Counted from the first letter of the stretch, positions 8,314 to 18,132 are shown. The stretch: DNA of 64,000 nt from Sphingosinicella sp. LHD-64 (GCF_031157375.1 NZ_JAVIFV010000003.1:62001-126000), one strand, 5' to 3'. A program made the numbers and translations. Notes: generated by a model not told the origin, from the letters alone.

Positions 8314-8963
8314 TCGAACCGGATAAACTGTCCGTCTATCTTCTTAGCGTCCGTTCGAGGCCGGAGAAGGCCGCACGCTCCGGATCGATGGCGCTTGAGA
8401 TTCGCGACCGGCAGCTTTTCGGTGGCTTCATTCGAGAGCTGACGTTCCCATTTCGGCCACTTCTCGAGCAAGTATCGGCGAATGACAGTTTTCCTCATAT
8501 GCATGCCCGCCGCCTGACCGGCCAACGCTCGTCGAGCGAGAAGAAAATTGCTTGTGCAGAACACGAAGGTGTCGTCATACTGCAGCTAAGGGCGGTAGCT
8601 ACTCTATCCGACCAAGGACTCTACGGCCTTACGCCCATATTCACGACAGGGCTTCGCGCGTTGATCCCGGCTAGCTCGTGCGACGAGGCGCGCGCACGGC
8701 GCCTGAGCGTTCAGCGCATCAGTCCGGCCGCCTTCAGTGCCTTCTCGATCACCGCCTGAACCCCGTTCGCCGACTCCAGCCACGCCCGCGCCGCCGGCCG
8801 CGGCCGCTCGGGACCGGACTTGGGGATATCCGACAGCAGATTGTTACGACCGTAAGCGCGTTCCAATAGACTGTAACCCCAGAGACTCCCGTCCCGAGGT
8901 AACGAAATTGCCGGTTTCTTGGACATCCCTTGCCCGTCGCATATGCTGGGGTCTGGAGGGCAC
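8314..8963. other. Gap of about 650 bases, mostly without recognisable genes
   Basis: No intact gene was recognised between the flavoprotein and the methyltransferase. The first 400 bases show no coding-like codon pattern on either strand. The last part contains a leftward coding-like segment listed separately (8711-8926). Confidence 0.4.
8711..8926 (-). pseudogene. Coding-like remnant, probably the C-terminal part of a lost gene
   Basis: A 71-codon leftward frame from ATG 8926. Its second half (8711-8870) has the strong G or C preference at third codon positions seen in real genes here. It reads RPAARAWLESANGVQAVIEK then ALKAAGLMR. The first half has mixed third positions and no proper ribosome-binding site, so a truncated gene end is more likely than a complete small protein. 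The family was not recognised. Confidence 0.3.
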
Positions 8964-9602
8964 ATGAGCCTCGCAAGCGACGCCCGCTTTTGGGATAGAT
9001 CTTCCCGTCGATATGCCGAGTCCGCGATCGTGGACCCGGACGGATATGAGCGCACGCTCGAATGTACTCGCGCCCTTCTGGGATCCGAAGCAAGCCTGCT
9101 GGAACTGGGTTGCGGTACTGGGACTACGGCGCTGAGACTTGCAGGGGACGTACGGCGCTACCTGGCGACGGACATTTCTGCCGGAATGATCGCGATCGCC
9201 GAAGGAAAGATCGAGGTCAAGTCGATACCCACCCTGTCCTTTCGCGTTGCCACCGCTGAAGAGTTGGTCCGCGAAGAAACGCGGTTCGATGCCGTTCTGG
9301 GCTTCAATTATCTGCATCTGGTGCGCAATGTGAAGAGTACGCTGCGCAGCATTCACGTCCTGCTAGAGGACGGAGGCCTATTCATTTCCAAAACGCCTTG
9401 TCTGGGAGATATGAATCCTTTGATCCGGCTGCTCGTGCTGCCCGCAATGCAAGCCGTTGGCAAAGCGCCTCATGCCAGCTCTTTCGGAGCATCCACGCTG
9501 GAGCAACAGATCCTCGAGGCCGGTTTCGACATCGTGCTCATTGAAAGCCACGCCAGCAAGGGCGCCGACAAACGCCCCTACATCGTCGCTCGCAAGCGAT
9601 GA
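8964..9602 (+). CDS. Class I SAM-dependent methyltransferase
   Basis: A 212-residue protein. Motif I, LLELGCGTGTTALRLAG, lies at about residues 46-62. An acidic residue in LATDISAGMI follows as the SAM ribose contact, and FDAVLGFNYLHLVRN matches motif IV. This is the common methyltransferase-11 layout acting on small molecules; the substrate is unknown. ATG 8964 is favoured over an upstream ATG at 8919 because GGAGGG lies five bases before it. The gene stands alone, with damaged sequence upstream and a convergent hydrolase downstream. Confidence 0.88.
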   Translation: MSLASDARFWDRSSRRYAESAIVDPDGYERTLECTRALLGSEASLLELGCGTGTTALRLAGDVRRYLATDISAGMIAIAEGKIEVKSIPTLSFRVATAEELVREETRFDAVLGFNYLHLVRNVKSTLRSIHVLLEDGGLFISKTPCLGDMNPLIRLLVLPAMQAVGKAPHASSFGASTLEQQILEAGFDIVLIESHASKGADKRPYIVARKR

Positions 9603-9781
9603 TAGAAATTTCAGCGCCCGGCCGATTCAATTTTTGCCTCGGTTACGAGCCGCGCCAGCTGACCCACATCCTGTTCCGGTTCGCTCACCTAATACCCTCG
9701 ACGCTCGGACTTTTCATTGCCGCTGAACTTCTGGCAATAGTTCTATATTTTGATAGATTTCGCCACATGCCTTCTGTTTTG

Positions 9782-10870
9782 CTACCCTAGACGAAGCAGC
9801 GCTTCCGCGAACTCGTCCATCGTTCGCTGCAACATCGCAGTATTGTTCAGTATTACGACCTCCCCTTGCCCATCGAGCCGATGGCCGAGGACGGAACGAT
9901 ATCCCGCCAGGTTGCCGGTCTCCCAAGCGGCGGCGACTGTCGTACCCTCCACCGGGACTTGCCGGATGCGCCCGCCAAGAGCGTAGGAATCGCTCGCGAC
10001 TTCCAATCTCGTGAGCGCCAACCGCGATGCGCGTGACAGAAAGCCGGTGTCGTAAACACGGTGGGCGAAGCGCAGCAGGTCGCGCGCGGTACTGAAATAG
10101 CCGCCGCTCGCCGCGCGATAGGCTGGACGACTGTCGAGCCATTCGATCGACGGGGATACGCTGCGATAGGACTTGGCGGTGCGCGGTGACGGATCCAGCG
10201 TCGTCGCCACGAGCTCGAGCGGCTCGATGACGAGCGCCCGCATCGCTTGCGCGAAGGGCGTGCCAGTCACGGCCTCGATGATGCCGAGGACAATGAACCA
10301 GTTGGTGGGCGTATAGTCGAATCGTGTGCCGGGCTCGAAGGCGAGGTCTCCCGAGGCGAAACGTCGGATCGCCTCCCGCGCGGACATCTCGGTCGCCATG
10401 AGGGACCTGTCGGCTCGGAGGGCGGTGCGGAAAAGATTGGGTACGCCGCTGCTATTGGAAAGCAGATGGCGCAGCGTTACCCGGGCACCGGTATCGGGCC
10501 GGTAATCGGGAAGATAGGCGGTGATCGGTTGGTCGAGCGCCAGGCGGCCGCGCTCGACCAGCCGCATGACCGCGACCGCGGTAAGGCGCTTGGAGATCGA
10601 CGCGATCCCGAAAGGAGTCTCCACCGCGACGGCGATCTGGCGTTCGATATCGGCGGAGCCGACCGCGTGGGAGAATCGCGGCAGCCCGTCCCGACCGATG
10701 ACGACCACCCCCTGAAAGCCATACTGCCGGACCATCTCGTCGATGATCGACCTCGCCGATCCGGTCAGGTTGCGCGCTGGCGCTGCCCAGGCCGCCGTCA
10801 TTTCGGTCGCAAGCAAGGCGCCCGTAAGCACGGTTCGACGGGTGACGCTCATGAAACTGTCCGCCCCCAT
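9782..10870 (-). CDS. Serine hydrolase of the beta-lactamase / class C esterase fold, exported
   Basis: A 362-residue protein with a leader containing twin arginines (SVTRRTVLTGALLATEMTAA) and an AWA-AP cleavage-like site, suggesting Tat export. The nucleophile motif is ASISKRLTAV, with S91 and K94 forming SxxK. The second motif reads FDYTPTNWF, so the expected Y-x-N appears as Y-T-P with Asn two positions later. GGRIRQVP and SVLGHRLDGQG occur near the C-terminus in place of a clear KTG. Members hydrolyse esters, D-amino-acid peptides or lactams; the substrate here is unknown. It is transcribed away from a LytTR regulator across a gap of about 70 bp. An alternative start is 10852. Confidence 0.85.
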   Translation of the reverse strand: MGADSFMSVTRRTVLTGALLATEMTAAWAAPARNLTGSARSIIDEMVRQYGFQGVVVIGRDGLPRFSHAVGSADIERQIAVAVETPFGIASISKRLTAVAVMRLVERGRLALDQPITAYLPDYRPDTGARVTLRHLLSNSSGVPNLFRTALRADRSLMATEMSAREAIRRFASGDLAFEPGTRFDYTPTNWFIVLGIIEAVTGTPFAQAMRALVIEPLELVATTLDPSPRTAKSYRSVSPSIEWLDSRPAYRAASGGYFSTARDLLRFAHRVYDTGFLSRASRLALTRLEVASDSYALGGRIRQVPVEGTTVAAAWETGNLAGYRSVLGHRLDGQGEVVILNNTAMLQRTMDEFAEALLRLG

Positions 10871-10938
10871 GTCGTATTTGCTTTCCCGCCTGCTCTAACT
10901 CCTTGCCAATGCGGTGCCGTGTGCGGAAGAAATCCGCC

Positions 10939-12534
10939 ATGATGCACATCACCCCATTGGCTTCGGCCGGGTCTGCCGACGCATCGCGCGGCGAACCAAG
11001 CCGTTTTCGGTGGACGACCATTGGGGTCGGTGAACCGGGGGGCAGGCCATATGTGGCGGGCGCGTTGATCATTGCGGGCTTGGTCGCCCTGCTGATTGGA
11101 ATGCTGACGCCGGGGGGCGAAAGGGAATCAGTAGCGCTCGACTGGCTCTGGTGCCCAAGCGAAACCCACTGCAGGTCGGTCGACGTCTCGGCGCTTGAGT
11201 TGATTGGGCCGGCAGGCACACTGAAGACGGTCTATGTCGGCGCCGACCGGATCCCTCACTTGCCACTTGCTGTCCACATCACTGCGATGGCAAGCGCCGA
11301 AGTGCGCTGGAACGGTGTTCTGATCGGCCGGAACGGGTTGGTCGGCGACAGCCGAGCGGAGGAAACACCGGGACGTTTCGACGCCGTCTTTCACGTTCCG
11401 ACAGCGTTGGTACATCCTGGCACGAACATCGTGACGGTTCACCTGTCCGCGCATCATCTCTGGTTGCCGGTGGCGCGGCCGATCCACCGCCTGTCGGTCG
11501 GACCGCTCGATGCCAGGTCGAGCGGCGTGTTCCTCCACTATTTGCCGACGCTGATCGTCATCGGACTGCTCATCGTCGCGTTCGCGACGAACCTGTTCTT
11601 GTATCTGCTTCGCCGAAGCGCCATCGCGGCGGTCTTCGCGCTGCTTGCTGGCGCAATCGTGCTGCAGGCAGCGGTCGAGACCAGCAAGCTGACGCTCACT
11701 TATCCCTATCCATGGCAGCTTGCGCGTTTAGTCGCGCTGACCGGGCTTGCGGCGTTCGCAGGTCTGGTGGTGACGATCGCCGCGCTCTCTTGGGTGCGAG
11801 AAGCGAGGATGCGTGCGGCGATCCTTCTGATGGTCATCGCAGGCTTCGCCAGCGCCTGGCTGCTGCTGCCATGGTGGGACGCGAAAGCGCTTTGGGCCTT
11901 TCGGATCGGCGTGCTCGGTGCGCTGGTCGCGTCTGCAATCGGCACCGTCCGCGCCGCGCCGCATGCGCACCTTGCCGGGATCGCAGGCATTGCCGCGCTG
12001 GCGCTTTCAGGGATTCCGGGTTTCCTCGACCTGGGCTATTATCTGACCTTCGTCGGGCTATTCGCATGCCAGATCCCGCTCGCGGTCCGGGCCATGCGTC
12101 CCGCGCCGCGCGTCGCGACCGTCCCGCCGGCTGTTGGCGATGGAACCGAACTGATCATCATTCCGAATGGAGGCTCGCAGCAACGCGTCGCCGTCCGCGA
12201 CGTCCTTTATGTACGGGCTGACGACGACTACAGCGTTGTCCACCTCGTCGATGGTCGGCAATTGCTCGCAACGATGAACCTTGCTGCGCTTTTACGGCTG
12301 CCCCGTGCGCGTCTGCTGCGGATCCACCGCAGTCATGCGATCAATCCCGACAAGGTGGAGGCGGTTCACCGGGCAGGGAGGCTCGCCCGAACCGTGGAGC
12401 TCGTGGGGGGAACCTGTCTGCCGGTGGGGCGCACCTATTGGGACGCCACAGCGAACATGTTGACCAGCCACGGTGCGGACGGGAGGAACGCCCTGGCTCC
12501 GGCCTCTGCTGAGACCTCCACCCAGATTAGGTAG
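10939..12534 (+). CDS. Membrane-anchored LytTR-domain transcriptional regulator
   Basis: About 531 residues. One hydrophobic segment (VAGALIIAGLVALLIGML) is followed by a periplasmic part of about 140 residues. That part contains VRWNGVLIGRNG and HPGTNIVTVHLSAH, resembling a sugar-binding-like jelly roll of the 7TMR-DISM extracellular type. Roughly seven membrane helices come next. The C-terminal domain (about residues 410-505) reads VRDVLYVRADDDYSVVHLVDG and RLLRIHRSHAINPDKVEAVH, a typical LytTR DNA-binding domain. The protein looks like a one-component sensor acting from the membrane. GGAAGAA precedes ATG 10939. It probably controls the divergent serine hydrolase or the adjacent hydrolase-receptor operon. 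Confidence 0.85.
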   Translation: MMHITPLASAGSADASRGEPSRFRWTTIGVGEPGGRPYVAGALIIAGLVALLIGMLTPGGERESVALDWLWCPSETHCRSVDVSALELIGPAGTLKTVYVGADRIPHLPLAVHITAMASAEVRWNGVLIGRNGLVGDSRAEETPGRFDAVFHVPTALVHPGTNIVTVHLSAHHLWLPVARPIHRLSVGPLDARSSGVFLHYLPTLIVIGLLIVAFATNLFLYLLRRSAIAAVFALLAGAIVLQAAVETSKLTLTYPYPWQLARLVALTGLAAFAGLVVTIAALSWVREARMRAAILLMVIAGFASAWLLLPWWDAKALWAFRIGVLGALVASAIGTVRAAPHAHLAGIAGIAALALSGIPGFLDLGYYLTFVGLFACQIPLAVRAMRPAPRVATVPPAVGDGTELIIIPNGGSQQRVAVRDVLYVRADDDYSVVHLVDGRQLLATMNLAALLRLPRARLLRIHRSHAINPDKVEAVHRAGRLARTVELVGGTCLPVGRTYWDATANMLTSHGADGRNALAPASAETSTQIR

Positions 12535-12565
12535 CGTCCCGGATATTGCGATCTGAAACCCTTAG

Positions 12566-12584
12566 GGCCGAAATGGCTTCGGCC
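12566..12584. terminator. Hairpin between convergent genes
   Basis: GGCCGAA and TTCGGCC form a perfect 7-bp stem around a 5-base loop. It lies between the LytTR gene and the leftward alpha/beta hydrolase, whose 3' ends converge here. There is no T run, so termination in either direction is only a suggestion. Confidence 0.35.
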
Positions 12585-12594
12585 ATGGCAACGA

Positions 12595-13632
12595 TCAGTC
12601 GACCGTTTCCAGTTCATCGAGCCATGAGACTACGACCCCGGCAAGGGCGATACGACGATCCGTGAAGCTATGGTCGGTCTCGATCTCGACGACCGTAAGG
12701 TCCGCGCCGCCTAGGCCATGGATCGCAGCGGTCAGGGCGCGATTTTCCGCAGCGCCGCCATGTGTAGCATACACGTTCAGAACTTGGCCTCGTGCAAGGG
12801 CAGGCGCCGCATCCATCAGGTTCCAGTCGGTACGATGTGCCGCGATCTCGTCCGCGAGGCTGGCCGGAGTTGCACCGTTCAAACTGTGCCCGAGATCCAT
12901 GGAAGCCTCGAATTGGCTGCGCCATTGCGGGCCGTTGCGAACGAGTTCGTCGCCGACAAGGGCGGCGTTCCAGGCGTCGATCAGGACGATGCCGTGGACC
13001 GGGCGCCCGCGACGGGCGAGCAGGGCTGCGGCGAGCCCGCCCATTGAGTGACCGGCGACCACGATACGTTCGGCGTCAACATTGTATCGTGCAGCGGCAT
13101 CGGGGCTACGAAGGAAGGAGAGGGCCGCGTCCGCGTCCTCGATTGCGCCTGCGATCGAGAATGTTCCCGGCGAGCCCCAAGCACCGCGATAGGTAAAGGT
13201 CAAAACATTCCACCCGGCACGGCGAACCGCCTGAGCCAAGTCGAGATTTCGCTCGTTGCCCGGCAAACCGTGTAAGAGAAGCATTGTCGGCCTTCGCCCT
13301 TGGCCGGCCGCCCGCAAGAACAGGGCGTTCATGCCGACACCTTGCGAAGGCAGCAGCAGCTGGTCGTTCCGCGCCGGGTGGACCCGGTCGCGTGCCGGGT
13401 CGGCGATCACGGCGGCAGGAATTTGAGCCAGCGGGCTGCGCAAAGCCAATGCTGGAATCGACCCGCTCATCAGAAAGGCAATCGAGAAACAACCGAGGGT
13501 CCGCGAAATGCCGGCGGCATTCGTCCGCCGGGGCGACGGTCGAATCTTCCGGCCACAGATCCTCGAAAGCAAATCTTCCTCCGCGTGTGAACTGGGCAAT
13601 GCGGAGGTGTGCATCATCGCCTTGCACGTCAT
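12595..13632 (-). CDS. Alpha/beta hydrolase, probably exported
   Basis: A 345-residue protein. The oxyanion motif is LLLHGLPGNERNLDLA, the nucleophile elbow is VVAGHSMGGLAAAL (about residues 198-211), and the late histidine is in ETDHSFTDRR. A hydrophobic leader (ISRTLGCFSIAFLMSGSIPALA, within residues 42-63) is preceded by a long basic N-terminus, so the true start may be later than 13632. The gene begins four bases after the stop of the TonB-dependent receptor and is surely in the same operon. It likely acts on the compound taken up by that receptor, as an esterase or peptidase. The substrate cannot be read from the sequence. Confidence 0.8.
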   Translation of the reverse strand: MTCKAMMHTSALPSSHAEEDLLSRICGRKIRPSPRRTNAAGISRTLGCFSIAFLMSGSIPALALRSPLAQIPAAVIADPARDRVHPARNDQLLLPSQGVGMNALFLRAAGQGRRPTMLLLHGLPGNERNLDLAQAVRRAGWNVLTFTYRGAWGSPGTFSIAGAIEDADAALSFLRSPDAAARYNVDAERIVVAGHSMGGLAAALLARRGRPVHGIVLIDAWNAALVGDELVRNGPQWRSQFEASMDLGHSLNGATPASLADEIAAHRTDWNLMDAAPALARGQVLNVYATHGGAAENRALTAAIHGLGGADLTVVEIETDHSFTDRRIALAGVVVSWLDELETVD

Positions 13633-13635
13633 GGG

Positions 13636-16600
13636 TCAGAACCTTGCAACCGCACCCGCGTAGAAGAAACGCCCCACGTTGTTGTAGATGCCGCCGGCAT
13701 TGTTGATTCCGTTCAAACCGTACGGCGGTAGCCGGTCGGTCAGATTATCGACGCCCATGTAGACGTTGAGGCGGTTGCCGATCTCGATCGACATCCGAAG
13801 ATCGTGATAAAGAACGTCGGGATAAAAGCGGATCGAAAAGGCGTCCTCATTTTCCGGGGGCCTGCCTTGCACCGAGCGAATGTTCTCGATGCTGCCGCCG
13901 GCCGGCGTCATTTTGCCGATGTAACGCAGCTGATAACCGAACGTCACCGGCCCGCTCTGCAGTTGAACGTCCCAGTTGAATGCGTTCTGCGGATCGCCGA
14001 GTTCGAGCAGCACCTGATTGGCACGGTCGGGATCCGTGGGGTCAAGGAAGGTATCGTTCTGGAGCACATGGGTGAAGGTGAACCGTGTCCTGAAGCTGCC
14101 GATGTCCGGCAGGCTGCGGCGGTAGCTCGCTTCGATATCGATGCCGCGCACCTTGAGAGCGGCAAAATTCACGGGACTGAGACGCAAGCTGTCCTTGAGG
14201 ATCTGGCCCGGTCGTTCGCCATTGGGCCCCGCGCCGGGGCCCCGGAAACGTTCGAAGAGCCCGCAAAATGCATTGTCGGTATCAGAAGAATCATAGCATG
14301 TGTCGACCAGTTGCTGGAGCTGGGGCGTCGCGATGACGTTGTCCACCGTGATGCTGTAATAGTCTGCCGACAATGACAGGCCCGGCAGGAACCGCGGTTG
14401 GACAACCGCGCCGACCGTGAGCGAATCTGACCTCTCTGCCTCGAGGTCGGGATTGCCGCCGGCGCGATATTGGAAGGATGATCCGACATAGGTCAGATCG
14501 AAGCCTTCAGGCACACCGTCGGCGCGGCAATTGGCGACCCGGTTCGCCGAACCCGACCCGATATTCTGGACCGCGCATGGATCGGTGAGAGCGCTGAAAC
14601 GGGCCCCGAACGGAGCGAAAGTCTCAACGAGATTGGGCGCGCGCACGGCGCGGGAAAAGTTCGCGCGAAGGCGAAGCCCGCTTGTCGGGGTCCATTGCGC
14701 GCCGGCATTCCGGGCCAGCACGGTCCCGGTCCCGCCGCCATAATCCGCCAGCCGGGCGGCGGCGGTGATGGTCAGCTCTTCGGCGAAGCGCCGCCGGGCG
14801 AGCAAGGGGAGTCGGATTTCCCCGAACAGCTCCTTGACCTCGAACGGCGGCGGATCAAAGCCCGGCTGGGCATTGTAGAATGTCAGCCCCGCCTGGACGA
14901 TCGGATCCTGACTGCTGAAGAACGTCTCGCGGCGATATTCGGCGCCCAGCGCCACGCCCACCGGCCCGCCCGGCAGCTCGAACCAGCGGCCTAGATCGCC
15001 GCTTACGAATGCATTGGCCACGAACTGCGTGATATGAAAACGGGTGGACGTGTCCTCAAGGATATAGTCGGCCGCGGCATCGGAGATATTTCCTTCGCCG
15101 AACGGATTGAGCGGCACACATGCAGCGACATCCTGAGCCAGCCGGGCTTGCGCGTAGCTCGGGTCGGTTGCCCCCTCCAGCGCGATGCGCGCCGCCGGAT
15201 CTATGCGCGCACGGCACACGATCTCGCCGCTCGAAGGGTCGCGCACCGAGTCGAGCGCAAGCAGGTAACGTTGCACATTGACATTGCCGATGATCCGCGC
15301 CCGCGAAGCGAGATCCGCATAGTTGGCGGAAATCTCGTACGACCAGTCCTGATCGATATCGCCGCGAGCGCCGACAACCACGCGATGCGTGTCGCGTCGC
15401 GCATCTTCCTGGCGGGTGCCCAACTCGAGAAAGTTGCGGCCGAAGAAAAAGCTCGCCTCCTCGCCTTCGGCGAGACCCAGCGAGCTGCGGATCAACTGCC
15501 GCGCTTGCGGATTTAGATAAGGATTGTCGGTGAACACCGCTGCCCTCGGCACGAACTCGCCCAGGGTAAAGAACGGACCGGTCGAGCTGCCGAGCGAATC
15601 GGTGCGTACGAACTTGGCTTCAACGAAGGGCTCGAAGGCGTCGCTTAGCTCGAAATGGGCGATCAGATTGGCGCTGAAACGTTCGAGGCGAGGGTAAATG
15701 CCGAGCTGGCGCCCTTCCTGGATTGTCGATCCATCTCCGCCGATGGTGAAGCCGACGGGGGGAAGGCTCACCCGTTCACCCGTCTGGGGCCTTAGCGTCC
15801 CGTCCGGCTGGAAGTTGAAGGCTGGAAGATATCCATCCGCGCCTGGCGTCGGGCCCAGGAACTGGCCGCCATTGCTGAACCCAATATAGCGGATGTCCTC
15901 GAAGAACTGCTGATCGGGAATGCCGTCGCTGCCATTGGGAAGACCGGGTTCGTCGAAGTCCACCGGCAGAAATGATCGCACGGTCCGGTAGCCTCTTCTC
16001 TGGGACGCATACCAGTCTTGCTGCAGGGTATATTGGAGGTTGACTGCAACGTTGCCGCGATCATCGCCAAAGTTGGTGCCGGCGAGCAGGCTGACGTCGA
16101 GCTGGCCGGCATCGCCATGTTCGCTGACGCCACCATGTCCGCGCAGCTGGATTCCCTCATAATCGCGCTTCAGGACGAAGTTGACCACGCCGGCGATGGC
16201 ATCCGAGCCATAGATCGCGGAACTCCCGCCGGTGACGATATCGACGCGCTCGATGAGATCGACCGGAATAGTGTTGATGTCGGGCGCCGTGCCGGATGGC
16301 GAGCCGCTTATGTGGCGCCTGCCATTCTGCAGGACCAGGGTGCGATCGACGCCGAGGCCGCGAAGATCGAGCTGGCTCAAACCCGGCGTGCCAAGCAGCC
16401 GGCTCGAGTTGGTCTGGCCGACGGTCGTGCGCAGGGCAGGAAACTCGTTCAGAATATCGCCGACCGAGGTCTGGCCGGTCTGGCGGAACTCTTCGGCATC
16501 GATCGTCGTGACCGGCACCACGGAGTCGAGATTGGGACGGCGAATTCGCGATCCGGTCACCACAATCGGAGCATTTTGCTCCTCATCGGCCAAAGCTTCG

Positions 16601-16944
16601 GGCGGCGTCTGAACGGCAGGAGAGACCCGTGGCTCATGTCGCTCGATGACATATGCGCCTTGGGCCGTGCGTCGATAGCGCAGCCCCGTCCCTGTAAGCA
16701 GGCGATCGAGGCCTCCCTCGACGGTGAATGCGCCGCGGACCGCCGGGATACGCAAGCCCCGGACAATCAGCGGGGTGAATATGATCTCAATTCCCGCCTG
16801 GCGTCCGAACCGATTGAGCGCGTTCGAGAGGCTCTGCGGGGCAAGGTCGACACGAGTGACAGTCTGTGCGCTCGCAGGAATGGTGATCGCCATACTCGCA
16901 GCCGCACCGGCCAGCAGGCCTGCATATCTCGCCATGTGGGCCAT
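13636..16944 (-). CDS. TonB-dependent receptor with STN signalling domain
   Basis: A 1102-residue outer-membrane transporter. The signal peptide ends near SMAITIPASAQ. An STN (secretin/TonB short N-terminal) domain follows (LAPQSLSNALNRFGRQAGIE, about 30-105). The TonB-box/plug entry reads APIVVTGSRIRRPN. The plug contains LRGLGVDRTLVLQNGRRH and IERVDIVTGGSSAIYGSDAI. A large beta-barrel ends with an aromatic final strand (RFFYAGAVARF). The STN domain plus FecR and sigma genes just upstream mark a trans-envelope signalling system that senses its own substrate. The plug and barrel style (RPNLDSVVPVTTIDAEEF) matches the large Sphingomonas/Caulobacter receptor family for peptides or glycans. GGGAGGGGG precedes ATG 16944. 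Confidence 0.92.
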   Translation of the reverse strand: MAHMARYAGLLAGAAASMAITIPASAQTVTRVDLAPQSLSNALNRFGRQAGIEIIFTPLIVRGLRIPAVRGAFTVEGGLDRLLTGTGLRYRRTAQGAYVIERHEPRVSPAVQTPPEALADEEQNAPIVVTGSRIRRPNLDSVVPVTTIDAEEFRQTGQTSVGDILNEFPALRTTVGQTNSSRLLGTPGLSQLDLRGLGVDRTLVLQNGRRHISGSPSGTAPDINTIPVDLIERVDIVTGGSSAIYGSDAIAGVVNFVLKRDYEGIQLRGHGGVSEHGDAGQLDVSLLAGTNFGDDRGNVAVNLQYTLQQDWYASQRRGYRTVRSFLPVDFDEPGLPNGSDGIPDQQFFEDIRYIGFSNGGQFLGPTPGADGYLPAFNFQPDGTLRPQTGERVSLPPVGFTIGGDGSTIQEGRQLGIYPRLERFSANLIAHFELSDAFEPFVEAKFVRTDSLGSSTGPFFTLGEFVPRAAVFTDNPYLNPQARQLIRSSLGLAEGEEASFFFGRNFLELGTRQEDARRDTHRVVVGARGDIDQDWSYEISANYADLASRARIIGNVNVQRYLLALDSVRDPSSGEIVCRARIDPAARIALEGATDPSYAQARLAQDVAACVPLNPFGEGNISDAAADYILEDTSTRFHITQFVANAFVSGDLGRWFELPGGPVGVALGAEYRRETFFSSQDPIVQAGLTFYNAQPGFDPPPFEVKELFGEIRLPLLARRRFAEELTITAAARLADYGGGTGTVLARNAGAQWTPTSGLRLRANFSRAVRAPNLVETFAPFGARFSALTDPCAVQNIGSGSANRVANCRADGVPEGFDLTYVGSSFQYRAGGNPDLEAERSDSLTVGAVVQPRFLPGLSLSADYYSITVDNVIATPQLQQLVDTCYDSSDTDNAFCGLFERFRGPGAGPNGERPGQILKDSLRLSPVNFAALKVRGIDIEASYRRSLPDIGSFRTRFTFTHVLQNDTFLDPTDPDRANQVLLELGDPQNAFNWDVQLQSGPVTFGYQLRYIGKMTPAGGSIENIRSVQGRPPENEDAFSIRFYPDVLYHDLRMSIEIGNRLNVYMGVDNLTDRLPPYGLNGINNAGGIYNNVGRFFYAGAVARF

Positions 16945-17040
16945 CGCGGATTCCCCCTCCCCAAGTGACGCCCTCTGTAACGGGGCTCTACCGTCGGAAA
17001 CGCGGGCCGCCGCCGAATCCACACCGGGACGATGAGAAAA

Positions 17041-18132
17041 TTACGGTCGGGTGTCTGTTGATCGCAGCAACGACAGTTCGATACGTCCGCCGGCGACGGC
17101 TCGGGCATCGATCGGCAGGATCTCACGGAGCGTGTTGACGAAACGATCAGGGCTGCCGGTACGATATATGCCGCTCAGCCGAAGCGCGCCGACGCCATCG
17201 TTGCTCAGTATGATCGGCCGGTCCGTATATCGGTTCATCTCGGCAACCGCGTGGGCCAGGGGCTCATCGTCAAACTCGATGAAGCCATCGCGCCACAGCG
17301 TCTCTCGGGCGGGGTCTACGCTTGTGACCTGCAGCGCTGCACCCAGCTCCGCGACATACTCTTCTCCCGGACGAAGGGTGGCCGGCTCTATCTCGGCTGC
17401 TCCCGGTGTAGGCAGGCTGGCGCGCTCGATCACGACCTGTCCTTCGACGAGGACAACCTGCACACGGCCGGGATCGACCCGCACATCGAAGGTGGTTCCA
17501 AGCGCCGTTATGTGACGATCGGCGGCTTCGACGATGAAGGGGCGACTGCTGTCATGGGCGACCTCGAACAGCGCCTGGCCATGAACCAGACGGACCAGCC
17601 GGCGCCCGCCGGTAAACGCAACGACGAGGCGTGAGCGGGTGTTCAACATGACGCTGGAGCCGTCGGGTAGCCGGATGGACCGACGCTCACCTGCCGCGGT
17701 TACGTAAACCCGGGAGCCATCGTCCCGATCGATCGGATCTCGGTCACTCTGTGCGATCGTCGAGCGATCGGGGGGCACCCCGAGGCTTGTTGAAAGATCA
17801 AGCACACCGATCGCGAACATGGCGATCAGGATGCTGGCCGCGAGACCTGCGATGAGGATCGGGATGCGGTGCCGCACGGTCGGTGCCGCCTCTAGCGCCG
17901 CCTGGCGCAACGCCAGCAAGTGGGGGTCAGTGCCGTCGTCAAGATCAAATACGGTCAGGGCTCGCGTCGCCTTGGCATAGGCAAGAACATTGTTTGGTTC
18001 GGCGTGCCATAGCGCGAACTCGGCGCTATCGGTTGAGTCCAGATCGCCGCGCTCATGCGCCGCGAGCCAATAGGCCGCAGCTTCAGAGGGCGACATGCCC
18101 CGCGTTCTTGGAAAGACACGCAGGCGCATCAT
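17041..18132 (-). CDS. FecR-type anti-sigma / sigma-regulator protein
   Basis: A 363-residue protein. The cytoplasmic N-terminal domain (DUF4880-like) reads AAAYWLAAHERGDLDSTD and FALWHAEPNN. A single membrane helix follows (IPILIAGLAASILIAMFAIG, about 93-112). The periplasmic FecR domain contains IRLPDGSSVMLNTRSRLVV, LVHGQALFEVAHDSSRPF and TALGTTFDVRVDP, ending in a DUF4974-like segment. It should pass the receptor signal to the sigma factor. It overlaps the sigma stop by the ATGA arrangement and lies 96 bases upstream of the receptor start. Confidence 0.92.
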   Translation of the reverse strand: MMRLRVFPRTRGMSPSEAAAYWLAAHERGDLDSTDSAEFALWHAEPNNVLAYAKATRALTVFDLDDGTDPHLLALRQAALEAAPTVRHRIPILIAGLAASILIAMFAIGVLDLSTSLGVPPDRSTIAQSDRDPIDRDDGSRVYVTAAGERRSIRLPDGSSVMLNTRSRLVVAFTGGRRLVRLVHGQALFEVAHDSSRPFIVEAADRHITALGTTFDVRVDPGRVQVVLVEGQVVIERASLPTPGAAEIEPATLRPGEEYVAELGAALQVTSVDPARETLWRDGFIEFDDEPLAHAVAEMNRYTDRPIILSNDGVGALRLSGIYRTGSPDRFVNTLREILPIDARAVAGGRIELSLLRSTDTRP

